DNA of 64,000 nucleotides, taken from assembly GCF_000426365.1 (NCBI RefSeq), contig NZ_AUFF01000003.1, forward strand, positions 434,001 to 498,000. The letters are read 5' to 3'. Under the pieces are notes generated by a model, which saw only the letters and a program-made list of their open reading frames with translations, was not told the DNA's origin and did not search any database. Source of the DNA: Arenimonas composti TR7-09 = DSM 18010. GTDB taxonomy: Bacteria > Pseudomonadota > Gammaproteobacteria > Xanthomonadales > Xanthomonadaceae. Every line of letters begins with the position of its first letter. Position 1 is the stretch's first letter. Below are positions 21,882 through 29,541 of the stretch, in pieces. The position numbers and the translations under genes were made by a program.

Positions 21882-21911
21882 CGGAGGTGCTCGTGGCGCG
21901 AGACCGCCAGC

Positions 21912-22805
21912 TTACGCCGGCGGCGCATCCCCGGCAGCGTCGCGGCGCACGGTCAGGTGGTTGCGGATGTCGACGACTCCGCTGCACTGCTCGACCAGGT
22001 CCTCGACCCGGTGCTTGATCGCGCGATGGCCGACGCTGCCTTCGAGGGTGACGACGCCGTCCTGGGTGCTCACCGAAATGTCGCTGGCGTCGATCTCGTG
22101 GTCATCGCTCAGCCGCTCGCAGACATCCTCCTGGATGCGCGCGTCGGAACGCTTCCAGCCTTTCGGACCCTTGCCACGCAGGCTGCCGCCACCGGCAGCC
22201 TCGCCCTGGCCGCCCCAGTAGCCGCGCGCGCCGCGCTGCCCCTGCCACTGGCCGCCGGCGCTCTCGCCGTAGCCGCCGTAACCGCCCTGACCACCGAAAT
22301 CACGGCCGCTGCCGTAGCTGTCCTGGCTGCCGCCGCCGTGCCCGCCGCGGCCGCCGCCGCGACGGCCGTCCTCGCGCCAGGGCGAAGGCCCGTAGCCGCC
22401 GCTGCCCTGCCCGCCCATGCCGCGCCCGCCGGGAGCGTTGTCGGCGTAGTAGTCGTTGCGGCTGTAGTCCTGGGTGCCGAAACCCTGGCCACTGCCGAGA
22501 TCGCTGTAGCCGTGGCCGCCCTCGCGATAACCGCCGCCCTGGGTCTGGCTGACGAATTCGGTTTCGCGGAAGGAACGACCGCCGGCCCCCTCGCCGAAAC
22601 CGGGATCGCGCGCGTCGTAGTCGCCGCCGCGGGTTCCGCGATCACGATGGTCGAACTGCCCGCCGGCCTCGTGGCCGTAGCCGGGCGCGCCGCCGGAGGC
22701 GTCGCCCCCGCTCGCACCCCAGGCCTCGCCGAAACGTTCCTGGGCACGGCCGTGCTGCTGCCGTTCCGGTGCCGGTCCGCGTCGGTGGTCCGCATTGCGC
22801 TTCAT
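21912..22805 (-). CDS. Gly/Tyr/Asp-rich low-complexity protein with C-terminal BON domain
   Basis: A 297-residue soluble protein. Residues about 25-205 are low-complexity, dominated by Gly, Tyr, Gln, Asp, Arg and Ser (units like GYGGYGE and GGYREGGHGYSDLG). Residues about 215-285 form a BON domain (DARIQEDVCERLSDDHEIDA, VTLEGSVGHRAIKHRVEDL). BON domains bind phospholipid or protein, usually in envelope stress proteins, but no signal peptide is seen here. The ATG at 22805 follows a sigma-54-like promoter. The repeats resemble those of the gene at 36514; a surface, desiccation or condensate-like role is only a guess. Confidence 0.8.
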   Translation of the reverse strand: MKRNADHRRGPAPERQQHGRAQERFGEAWGASGGDASGGAPGYGHEAGGQFDHRDRGTRGGDYDARDPGFGEGAGGRSFRETEFVSQTQGGGYREGGHGYSDLGSGQGFGTQDYSRNDYYADNAPGGRGMGGQGSGGYGPSPWREDGRRGGGRGGHGGGSQDSYGSGRDFGGQGGYGGYGESAGGQWQGQRGARGYWGGQGEAAGGGSLRGKGPKGWKRSDARIQEDVCERLSDDHEIDASDISVSTQDGVVTLEGSVGHRAIKHRVEDLVEQCSGVVDIRNHLTVRRDAAGDAPPA

Positions 22806-22863
22806 CGTCGTCTCCTGGGTCGGGTGGGAAGGAAGCCGCGGCGCGACCTCCTGCCGGAACCGT

Positions 22864-22879
22864 TGCAATGCACATGCCA
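22864..22879 (-). promoter_or_regulatory. Predicted sigma-54 (-24/-12) promoter for the BON protein gene
   Basis: Read on the minus strand the site is TGGCATGTGCATTGCA: TGGCAY, five bases, TTGCA, with the invariant GG and GC ten bases apart. It lies 58 bases before the ATG at 22805. The rest of the 299-base divergent space (22806-23104) shows no other element I can support; the plus-strand lipoprotein starts at its far end. Confidence 0.65.
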
Positions 22880-23104
22880 GCGGCGTCGCGAGCGTCACCC
22901 GATTGCACGGTGGACGCGGGGGCCGCCGTGGCGCCCCCGGGGTGACCTCGCGGCCGTCGCCAGAGGGCGGAAAACGCCAGCCGGGCCGTGTAAGGATTTC
23001 GCGCCTCCGTTCCGGGAGGAAGACACGGCGTCGACATTTCCGACACGCGGTCGCGACGGCCACCGGCGGATCGTCCTCGTCCCCGTTCCACGCCGGAGGC
23101 CAAC

Positions 23105-23602
23105 ATGGCCACCTCCGCTCGAAGCCTGCCCTTGCTGTCGGCCTGCGCGGCCCTGCTCGCCACGGGCCTCGCCGCCTGCGCGCCCGACCCGGCCGACGCG
23201 CCGCCGATCGGCGCGGCAGAGGTGGACGCCGCGAGCCCGGCCGATACCGCGGTGATGGCGGTGCGCGACCGCGTCATCCCCGGGCGCGCCGACGGCATCG
23301 ATACCGGAGCTGCCGCGGAAGTCGGCTTGATCGACGCCAGCGACGTCTACGCACGCGCGCAGGTGGAGTTCCGGCTCGCGCACCACGACGCCCGCGAGCG
23401 CCTGCTCGCCGCCCTCGAGGTCTGCGACGGCAAACAGGATCCGGAGCCCTGCGCCGCGCGTGCGCTGCGCGCCTACGACGCCGAGGTGGCCGACATCGGC
23501 CGGCGCACCGGCCTGCGCGCCGACGAGATCGTGCCGCTGGATTTCGCCGGCGGCGTCGGCGACGGCTTGCCGGTGGTGCTCGCGGGCGGCAACCGCGGCT
23601 GA
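23105..23602 (+). CDS. Hypothetical lipoprotein
   Basis: A 165-residue predicted lipoprotein with a signal peptide ending in the lipobox GLAAC (Cys25). The mature protein is acidic and mostly helical, with two Cys pairs around residues 104-118 (VCDGKQDPEPCAARA). No family recognised. A GGAGG site lies seven bases before the ATG. It is divergent from the BON protein and precedes ubiB by 84 bases. Confidence 0.65.
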   Translation: MATSARSLPLLSACAALLATGLAACAPDPADAPPIGAAEVDAASPADTAVMAVRDRVIPGRADGIDTGAAAEVGLIDASDVYARAQVEFRLAHHDARERLLAALEVCDGKQDPEPCAARALRAYDAEVADIGRRTGLRADEIVPLDFAGGVGDGLPVVLAGGNRG

Positions 23603-23686
23603 GGCACGGCGGCAGGAAAGGATTTCGCATCGCAGCGACGCCGTGCCCGCGATAGTCGGCGCCACTCCCACGACGCCCCGCCTGCC

Positions 23687-25333
23687 ATGAACGAAGCCTC
23701 GCGCCTCGCCGCCATCACCGCGTTCCTGCTCAAGCACCGCAGTTCGCCACTGTTCCGTCGCGCCGGTGTCGGACGCGAGGAAGCCTGCGATCCGGCGAAG
23801 GCGAAGGAATTCGCCGACGACCTCGAGGCGCTGGGGCCGACCTTCGTCAAGGTCGGGCAGACGCTGTCGACGCGACCCGACCTGCTGCCGCGCGAATACC
23901 TCGACGCGCTCGAGCGCCTGCAGGACGAGGCCGAGCCGGTGCCGCTCGAGCAGATCGAGGCGCAGATCGAGAAGGAACTCGGGGCGCCGGTGCGCAAGCT
24001 GTTCAAGGCGTTCTCGCCGGAGCCGATCGGCACCGCCTCGCTCGCCCAGGTGCACGCGGCGACGCTGCCGAGCGGTCGCCGGGTCGCGGTGAAGGTCCAG
24101 CGGCCGGACCTGTCGACGCAGGTCGAGACCGACCTCGCGTCGCTCAAGCGCCTGGTCGCCGCCGGTGGCGCGGTCGGCCTGGCGCCGGGCCGCTACGGCT
24201 TCGCCGAGTGGCTGGAGGAATTCCACGCGGCGATGCTCGCCGAGCTCGACTACCTCCAGGAGGCCGAAAACCTCGAGACCTTCCGCAGCCGGATGGAGGA
24301 GTTCCCCGACATCCTGGTGCCGGCGCCGGTGTGGGACTACACGACGTCGCGCGTGCTGACGATGGAGCTGGCCACCGGCATCCGCGTCACCGACATCCCC
24401 GAAGTGCGCCGCACCGAGATCGACCTGGTGCCGCTCGCGCACGACCTCGGCCGCGCCTACCTCGACCAGATCTTCGTGCACGGGCTGATCCACGCCGATC
24501 CGCACCCGGGCAACATGCTGCTCACCGCCGAGCACCAGCTGGTGCTGCTCGACCTCGGCATGGTCGGCCACGTGCCGCCGCGCCTGCGCGACCAGCTGCT
24601 GAAACTGGTGCTGGCGACGGTCGAGGGCCGCGGCGAGCAGGCCGCGGAAGTGTTCATGCACATGGGCACGCGGCTGGAGGAATTCGACGAGCCGCGCTTC
24701 ACCCGCGAGATCAGCCGCAAGGTGTCGCGCTTCTGCCACGCCGAGGTCGGCGTCGAGTCGGAAGGCGAGGTGCTGCTGGAGATGATCCGGGTCGCGATCG
24801 ACTGCGGCCTGAAGCCGCCGACCGAGCTGACGATGCTCGCCAAGACGCTGCTGAACCTGGAAGGGGTGATGCTGGCGCTCGACCGCGACGTGTCGATCAA
24901 GGGCATCCTGCGCGAGCACATGGAAAAGCTGTTCCGGGCGCGCGCGACGTCCAGCCTGGACCTCGGCCGCCTGGTCACGGATGCGCTGGACGTGCAGGAG
25001 CTGGTGCGCGAGGCGCCGCCGCGGCTGTCGGTGCTGCTGCGCACGTTGGCCGACAACCGCTTCCGCGTGCACATCGCCGGGCTCGAGGAATCGAAGCTGA
25101 TCGAGGGCATCCAGAAGGTCGCCAACCGCATCACCGCGGGGCTGATCTCGGCGGCGATGATCGTCGGCGCGGCGTTGATCATGCGCATCGACGCCGGCCC
25201 GAAGCTGTTCGGCTACCCGGCGCTGGCGCTGGTGATGTTCCTGATCGCGGCGGTGGTGGGCGGAATGCTGGTGTTCGCGTCGCTGGTCGGCGACCGGCGC
25301 GCCCCGCCCGCCGACCACAAAGACCCCATTTAA
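23687..25333 (+). CDS. ubiB: ABC1/AarF-UbiB family kinase-like protein
   Basis: A 548-residue UbiB/ADCK-family atypical kinase that supports ubiquinone synthesis. The family KxGQ motif is present (FVKVGQTLSTRPDLLP, around residue 55), with VAVKVQRPDL for nucleotide binding and HADPHPGNMLL (around 265) as catalytic and metal-binding loop. Two C-terminal hydrophobic helices (about 480-540) anchor it. It is not next to ubiE or ubiJ, so the symbol reflects family. Its TAA stop lies inside the inverted repeat of the transposase unit. Confidence 0.85.
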   Translation: MNEASRLAAITAFLLKHRSSPLFRRAGVGREEACDPAKAKEFADDLEALGPTFVKVGQTLSTRPDLLPREYLDALERLQDEAEPVPLEQIEAQIEKELGAPVRKLFKAFSPEPIGTASLAQVHAATLPSGRRVAVKVQRPDLSTQVETDLASLKRLVAAGGAVGLAPGRYGFAEWLEEFHAAMLAELDYLQEAENLETFRSRMEEFPDILVPAPVWDYTTSRVLTMELATGIRVTDIPEVRRTEIDLVPLAHDLGRAYLDQIFVHGLIHADPHPGNMLLTAEHQLVLLDLGMVGHVPPRLRDQLLKLVLATVEGRGEQAAEVFMHMGTRLEEFDEPRFTREISRKVSRFCHAEVGVESEGEVLLEMIRVAIDCGLKPPTELTMLAKTLLNLEGVMLALDRDVSIKGILREHMEKLFRARATSSLDLGRLVTDALDVQELVREAPPRLSVLLRTLADNRFRVHIAGLEESKLIEGIQKVANRITAGLISAAMIVGAALIMRIDAGPKLFGYPALALVMFLIAAVVGGMLVFASLVGDRRAPPADHKDPI

Positions 25334-26083
25334 CAACTGGGGTCAGATTCCTCCGTTAAGCGGTCGTTCGCCGGCGGCTTCCCGAATGGCTCGCGCCGGC
25401 GCAGACAGAACCTGATCTCGTCGACGACGTGCGCCGGGAGCGGCCTGTCGAAGAGCCGCGCGTAATTCTCACCGCGGCGCCGGTCCTCGTCACCCAGACC
25501 GAGGAACGCCGCATGCGGCGTCAGCAGCCCGTCCGGCAACCCGGTCGCGTTCGCAATGTGGCTCGACCATGGCCACTCCCCGGCCGTGCCGACCATCCGC
25601 GCCCGCACCGGGTTCTCCTCGATGTAGCGGTAGCAGGCGAGCGTGTGACCCAGGCCGTACACCGGCGTCGAGTGATACCGCCCTTCCCAGAGCGTTCCGC
25701 TGCGTCCGTGCGTGTCGTTGACGTGGCGAACGAACTTGCGGCCCAGTGATTGCATCGTCGCGGCCACCGCGCCTTCCTCGCCCGGGGTCACGAGCAGATG
25801 CACGTGGTTCGACATGAGCACGAAGGCGTGCACCAGGCAGACGTTGCGCATCGCTGCCTCCCGCAACGCGCCCAGGTAGGTGCGCCGGTCCTCGTCGGCG
25901 AAGAAGCAGAGCCCGCGGTTGTTTCCGCGCTGGACGATGTGCTGGGTGAGGTCGGGATGGGTGATTCGTGGACGACGGGGCATGGCGGAACCTCCGGTTC
26001 GCGACGATCGTCGCGATCCGGAGGTCTGAAGTCGTCGGCAATTTCCCGATTCTTAACGGAGGAATCCGACCCCGGTTGTTAAG
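25329..26083. mobile_element. REP-associated tyrosine transposase unit with 32-bp inverted ends
   Basis: A single transposase gene is bracketed by imperfect 32-base inverted repeats: 25329-25360 and 26052-26083, differing at three positions. The ends begin and finish with TTAA-type hexamers (CTTAAC, GTTAAG). The same 32-mer forms a perfect pair without a gene at 41999-42102. The unit sits exactly between ubiB and ku; the TAA codons of ubiB, the transposase and ku all fall inside the repeats. Confidence 0.88.
25330..25983 (-). CDS. REP-associated tyrosine transposase (RAYT, IS200/IS605-like Y1)
   Basis: A 217-residue Y1 HUH-type transposase. The metal-binding motif is LMSNHVHLLVTP (around residue 60) and the probable catalytic Tyr is in YRYIEENPVRARMV. 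The start MPRRPRITHPDLTQHIVQRGNNR is a typical RAYT N-terminus. Such domesticated transposases act on the palindromes that flank them and on dispersed copies. The last eight residues (EESDPSC plus stop) are encoded by the left repeat itself. The gene appears intact. Confidence 0.93.
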   Translation of the reverse strand: MPRRPRITHPDLTQHIVQRGNNRGLCFFADEDRRTYLGALREAAMRNVCLVHAFVLMSNHVHLLVTPGEEGAVAATMQSLGRKFVRHVNDTHGRSGTLWEGRYHSTPVYGLGHTLACYRYIEENPVRARMVGTAGEWPWSSHIANATGLPDGLLTPHAAFLGLGDEDRRRGENYARLFDRPLPAHVVDEIRFCLRRREPFGKPPANDRLTEESDPSC

Positions 26084-26969
26084 CCTTTTTGCGTTTGGCG
26101 GGTGCCTTTTTCGCCGCGGCCTTCCTCGCCGGCGCCTTCTTCGCTGCGGTCTTCTTCGCCGCCGGCGTGCGCTTGCCGCCCTCCAGGCTCTTCTCGAGCA
26201 GCGACATGAAGTCGACCACATTGGTGGCGGCGTCCTCGCCCGGCTCCTCGTCGCCGTCGCTGATGCGGGTCGTCGTGCCCTTCTGCTTCAGGCGCGCGTC
26301 GATCGCCTTGCGCAGCCGCGTGCGGAACTCGTCCTTGTACTGCGACGGATCCCACGGCGCCGCCATGCTCGACACCAGCCTGGCCGCCATGTCCTTCTCC
26401 TGCTTGCTGATCCGGTATTCCTTCTCGGCCTTGTCCGGCAGCTTGTAGTCGTCGAGGTCCACCAGTTCCTGCGGGAAGCGCAGCAGCACCAGGATCAGCG
26501 CCTTCTCGAAGGGCTTGACCATGCACAGGTATTCCTTCGTGCGGATCACGACCCGGGCGATGCCGACCTTGCCCTCGTCGCGCAGCGTTTCGCGCAGCAG
26601 CACATAGCCCTTCTCGGCCTTCTTGCCGGGCACCAGCACGTAGGGTTTCTCGAAGTAGCGGGCGTCGATCGCACCCTCGTCGACGAAGCCGGAGATCTCC
26701 ACGGCCTCACGCCCCTCGGGCGCCGCGTTCTTGAAGTCCTCCTCCTCCAGCACGACGTAGTTGCCCTTGTCGTATTCGAAGGCCTTGACGATCTCCTTCC
26801 ACGGCACTTCCTCGCCGGTCTCGGCATTGACCCGCTCGTAGCGAACCGCGGCGTTGTTGCGGCTGTCGAGCATGCGGAAGTGCAGGTCGGTCCTGCGCTC
26901 GCCGGCCATCAGGCTCACCGGGATGTTCAGCAGGCCGAACGACAGGGTGCCGGTCCAGATCGGGCGCAT
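26079..26969 (-). CDS. ku: Ku protein for non-homologous end joining
   Basis: A 296-residue bacterial Ku that forms a ring on DNA ends. The start MRPIWTGTLSFGLLNIPVSL and the core segment KPYVLVPGKKAEKGYVLLRE are family hallmarks. The C-terminus (about residues 268-296) is a Lys/Ala-rich tail (AAKKAPARKAAAKKAPAKRK) of the kind that binds DNA. The usual partner ligase LigD is not in the window. The ATG at 26969 fits the family; the upstream extension is spurious. The TAA stop is inside the transposase repeat. Confidence 0.95.
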   Translation of the reverse strand: MRPIWTGTLSFGLLNIPVSLMAGERRTDLHFRMLDSRNNAAVRYERVNAETGEEVPWKEIVKAFEYDKGNYVVLEEEDFKNAAPEGREAVEISGFVDEGAIDARYFEKPYVLVPGKKAEKGYVLLRETLRDEGKVGIARVVIRTKEYLCMVKPFEKALILVLLRFPQELVDLDDYKLPDKAEKEYRISKQEKDMAARLVSSMAAPWDPSQYKDEFRTRLRKAIDARLKQKGTTTRISDGDEEPGEDAATNVVDFMSLLEKSLEGGKRTPAAKKTAAKKAPARKAAAKKAPAKRKKA

Positions 26970-27069
26970 GGATCGTCTCCAGCGGTGGGTCGTGAAGACT
27001 CGCGCGGGCGCCGTGGTCTTCCGGTGAAGCCCGGCTTCCGGCGCGTTGCTCTTGCGCGGGGCCGGGCGA

Positions 27070-27129
27070 TGCGAGGGCCACGAGCTCGTTTCCTCCTCGC
27101 GGCTCGGAAAGCGACTCGTGGCCCTCGCA
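27070..27129. repeat. Perfect 15-bp inverted repeat
   Basis: TGCGAGGGCCACGAG at 27070-27084 is matched by its exact reverse complement at 27115-27129, with a 30-base loop. It lies between the divergent ku and glycosylase genes, 101 bases from the ku start. No T-run follows either arm, so it is not a standard terminator; it could be an operator or transcript structure. Confidence 0.6.
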
Positions 27130-27327
27130 CCGCCCGGCACGGAGATCGTCGCGCGCCGGAAGGGCTTCGCCGGCTGGCGTGGCCCGCGTTCCTCTCCACG
27201 CCTCGCGGGCGCGGGCCCACGCTAACGGGGCCGGCACATCCCCGTGGTTACGCTTCCCGCGGACGCATCCCCGCTTCGTCCAGGCCGGTGCCCCCCCGCC
27301 CCTCGGGCCGCGACGCCGCCGCTCCTG

Positions 27328-27366
27328 ACTACGAACTACCTCGTACGAACTACGAACTAGCACTCA
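27328..27366 (+). repeat. CGAACTAC repeat before the glycosylase start
   Basis: Three or so copies of ACTACGAACTAC/CTCGTACG units end five bases before the ATG at 27371. This is a longer version of the element at 8704-8731, and like it occupies the place where a ribosome site would be expected. Confidence 0.6.
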
Positions 27367-27370
27367 AGCC

Positions 27371-27949
27371 ATGCCCAAACGCCCCGCCGCCGCCAACCCG
27401 CAGATCCTCACCGGCCTGCCGCCGATCACCTCCCCTGCCGCGCGGGTGCTGGTGCTGGGCAGCATGCCGGGGGTGGAGTCGCTGCGGCAGCAGCAGTACT
27501 ACGCGCATCCGCGCAATCACTTCTGGCCGATCGTCGGGGAGCTGTTCGGGATCGCGCCGGAACTGCCGTATGCCGAGCGCACGCAGCGGCTCGCGGACGC
27601 CGGTGTCGCGGTGTGGGACGTGCTCGCGGAGTGCGTGCGGCCTGGCAGCCTCGACAGCGCCATCGACGCGGCGACCGCCCGCGTCAACGACTTCGCCGGC
27701 TTCTTCGCCGCCTTCCCGGGCATCCGCGCGGTGTTCAACAACGGCACGTACTCAGCGAACACCTTCCGCACCCGAGTGATGCGGCCTGGGCTGCTGCCGG
27801 CCGGGATCGCGGTGACGCGGCTGCCGTCGACGAGCCCGGCGAACGCCTCGCTGGACTTCGCGGCGAAGCTGCGGGCCTGGCGCGTGGTCGCCGAGGCGGT
27901 GGCGGCTTCGAAGCGACACGAACCCACAAGCCGGAGAGCCGAAGCATGA
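27371..27949 (+). CDS. DNA-deoxyinosine glycosylase (family 6 uracil-DNA glycosylase)
   Basis: A 192-residue protein of the hypoxanthine-DNA glycosylase family within the UDG superfamily. The motifs LGSMPGVESLRQQQYYAHP (around residue 31) and NHFWPIVGELF are characteristic, and LPSTSPAN near residue 150 matches motif 2. Members remove deaminated adenine (hypoxanthine) from DNA. The start follows the CGAACTAC repeat. The stop overlaps the next gene as ATGA, and the gene is divergent from ku, so two DNA-repair genes face away from one another. Confidence 0.88.
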   Translation: MPKRPAAANPQILTGLPPITSPAARVLVLGSMPGVESLRQQQYYAHPRNHFWPIVGELFGIAPELPYAERTQRLADAGVAVWDVLAECVRPGSLDSAIDAATARVNDFAGFFAAFPGIRAVFNNGTYSANTFRTRVMRPGLLPAGIAVTRLPSTSPANASLDFAAKLRAWRVVAEAVAASKRHEPTSRRAEA

Positions 27950-28887
27950 GCCGTCGCCCGCTGGACTGCCTGATCGTCGGCGGCGGCCCCGCCGGCCTCG
28001 TCACCGCGACCTACCTGGCGCGCTATCGCCGCGAGGTCGTGCTCGTCGACGCCGGCGACAGCCGCGCCGCGAAGATTCCGAAGGCGCGCAACGTCCCGGG
28101 CTTTCCCGACGGCATTTCCGGACGCCGGCTGCTGCAGCGGCTGCGCGCGCAGGCCGAAACGGCTGGTGTCACGATGATCGCCGGCAGCGTCGAGACGCTG
28201 CGGCGCGAGGCGGATGACGACGACGGCCACTTCGTCGCCGGCGCCGGCCGGCGCCGCTTCCAGGCCCGCCGCGTGCTGCTCGCCACCGGCATGAGCGACC
28301 ACGCGCCGGTCCCCGGCCTCGGCCGCCGCGAGACGCTGACCGGCGTCGTGCGCTGGTGCCCGATCTGCGACGGCCGGGAAGCGCTCGACAAGCGCGTCGT
28401 GCTGCTCGGCGAGGCCGATCACGGCGTCGCCCACGCGCTGTTCCTGCGTACCTGGACGCGCCGGCTCACGCTCGTGCTGGACCCGGCGGAGAAGCTGCCG
28501 GCGAAGGCCCGGCGCGAGCTGGATGCCGCCGGCATCGGACTGATCCGCGAGAAGGTGCGGCGCGTGCACGTGCCGCTGATGGCCGACGCGGAAGCGGCAC
28601 GTGCGACCGGCGGCGAAGTCGAGTTCGCCGACGGCGACCGCCTCGGTTTCGATGCGATCTACCCGATGACCGGCGGCCGCGCCCGAGTGGAGCTGGCGCG
28701 GGCGCTCGGCGCCCGTTGCCGCAGCGGCGAGGGCATCCGCGTCGGCGCGCGCCAGACCTGTTCGGTGCCGGGCCTGTATGCCGCCGGCGACGTCGTCGCC
28801 TCGCTGCGGCAGATCAGCGTCGCGGTCGGTGAAGGCGCGCTCGCGGCAACCGCGATCCACAACAGCCTGCCGCGCAATTCCCGCTGA
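27946..28887 (+). CDS. Thioredoxin-reductase-like FAD/NAD(P) oxidoreductase
   Basis: A 313-residue flavoprotein of the TrxR-like class. The FAD motif GGGPAGL is at the N-terminus (around residue 10), the redox pair WCPICDG is near residue 137 (canonical TrxB has CATC) and the C-terminal GLYAAGDVV motif binds FAD. The NAD(P)-binding GxGxxG motif is degraded (VVLLGEADHGVAHA), so cofactor use may differ. No thioredoxin gene is adjacent. It overlaps the glycosylase by four bases. Confidence 0.83.
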   Translation: MSRRPLDCLIVGGGPAGLVTATYLARYRREVVLVDAGDSRAAKIPKARNVPGFPDGISGRRLLQRLRAQAETAGVTMIAGSVETLRREADDDDGHFVAGAGRRRFQARRVLLATGMSDHAPVPGLGRRETLTGVVRWCPICDGREALDKRVVLLGEADHGVAHALFLRTWTRRLTLVLDPAEKLPAKARRELDAAGIGLIREKVRRVHVPLMADAEAARATGGEVEFADGDRLGFDAIYPMTGGRARVELARALGARCRSGEGIRVGARQTCSVPGLYAAGDVVASLRQISVAVGEGALAATAIHNSLPRNSR

Positions 28888-28923
28888 TGCCGCACGCGGC
28901 ATTCACGGCGGGCGAAATCCAAT

Positions 28924-28946
28924 GGCCTCCGATTCCTCCGGAGGCC
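28924..28946 (+). promoter_or_regulatory. Hairpin that would cover the ribosome site of the DUF2383 gene
   Basis: GGCCTCC (28924-28930) and GGAGGCC (28940-28946) are exact complements with a nine-base loop. The right arm contains the GGAGG Shine-Dalgarno site for the ATG at 28950. A fold would hide the ribosome site, which suggests translational control; not proven. Confidence 0.45.
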
Positions 28947-28949
28947 GCC

Positions 28950-29387
28950 ATGAGCACCGAACGCGCAACCCTCGACGACCTGCTGCAGGCCCTGCTCGAT
29001 GCGATCGCCTTCTTCGGCGACGCCGCCGACCACAGCCGCAACCCCGCGCATGCGCAGCTCTTCCGCGACCTGCGGATGAACAAGCAGAAGATCGCCGACG
29101 ACCTGCGCGCCGCCGCGCCGATCGGCAGCTCGCCGCCGCAGCGCAGCAGCGTCGCCGCCGGCCTGCTCGCCGGTTGGACCGACCTGCGCGCGCGCCTGGC
29201 CGACGATCCCGATGCGCCCTACGCGCGCGCGCTGGAAGCGCAGGAGGACCGCCTGCTGTCCACCTTCCACGACGCCGTGAACCACGGCCCGCCCGGGCCG
29301 GTGCGCGACATCGCCCGCAGCTACCTGCCGCAGGTGCAGCGCATGCACGACCTGCTGAAGGCGCTGAAGGACCAGTACGACCACTGA
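28950..29387 (+). CDS. DUF2383-like four-helix-bundle protein
   Basis: A 145-residue all-helical soluble protein that resembles the PA2169/DUF2383 family (ferritin-like four-helix bundle). Motifs: LDDLLQALLDAIAFFGDAAD at the start and SYLPQVQRMHDLLKALKDQ at the end. It lacks the full set of iron ligands. These proteins are linked with stress but have no known activity. The start at 28950 is set by GGAGG. Its TGA directly touches the tandem repeat downstream. Confidence 0.7.
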   Translation: MSTERATLDDLLQALLDAIAFFGDAADHSRNPAHAQLFRDLRMNKQKIADDLRAAAPIGSSPPQRSSVAAGLLAGWTDLRARLADDPDAPYARALEAQEDRLLSTFHDAVNHGPPGPVRDIARSYLPQVQRMHDLLKALKDQYDH

Positions 29388-29388
29388 C

Positions 29389-29470
29389 GGGGTACGTCCC
29401 CTTCCTACAGGGTACGTCCCCTTCCTACAGGGTACGTCCCCTTCCTACGGGGTACGTCCCCGTTCAGGGG
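29389..29470. repeat. Tandem 20-bp repeat (GGTACGTCCCCTTCCTACAG)
   Basis: Three and a half copies with an exact 20-base period begin at 29391, right after the DUF2383 stop codon. The last copy is diverged. The reverse-orientation motif recurs at 44531-44590. There are no unique spacers, so it is not CRISPR. Confidence 0.9.
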
Positions 29471-29541
29471 CGTGTGCACGCGGGCAACACGTGCGCGCTG
29501 CTCCACTGCCGGCCCCAACCCCCGAACCACGAGAGACCGCC

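Larger units (their letters stand above)
26970..27370. other. Divergent intergenic region between ku and the DNA glycosylase
   Basis: A 401-base space with no gene I can support. It contains a perfect 15-base inverted repeat (27070-27084 and 27115-27129) and a repeat of CGAACTAC units (27328-27366). No sigma-70 or sigma-54 promoter is obvious by eye, though both flanking genes must start here. Confidence 0.6.

Noticed and set aside
29389-29470. A possible CRISPR array
   Set aside because: The 20-base units are directly adjacent, without unique spacers, and no cas gene is present.
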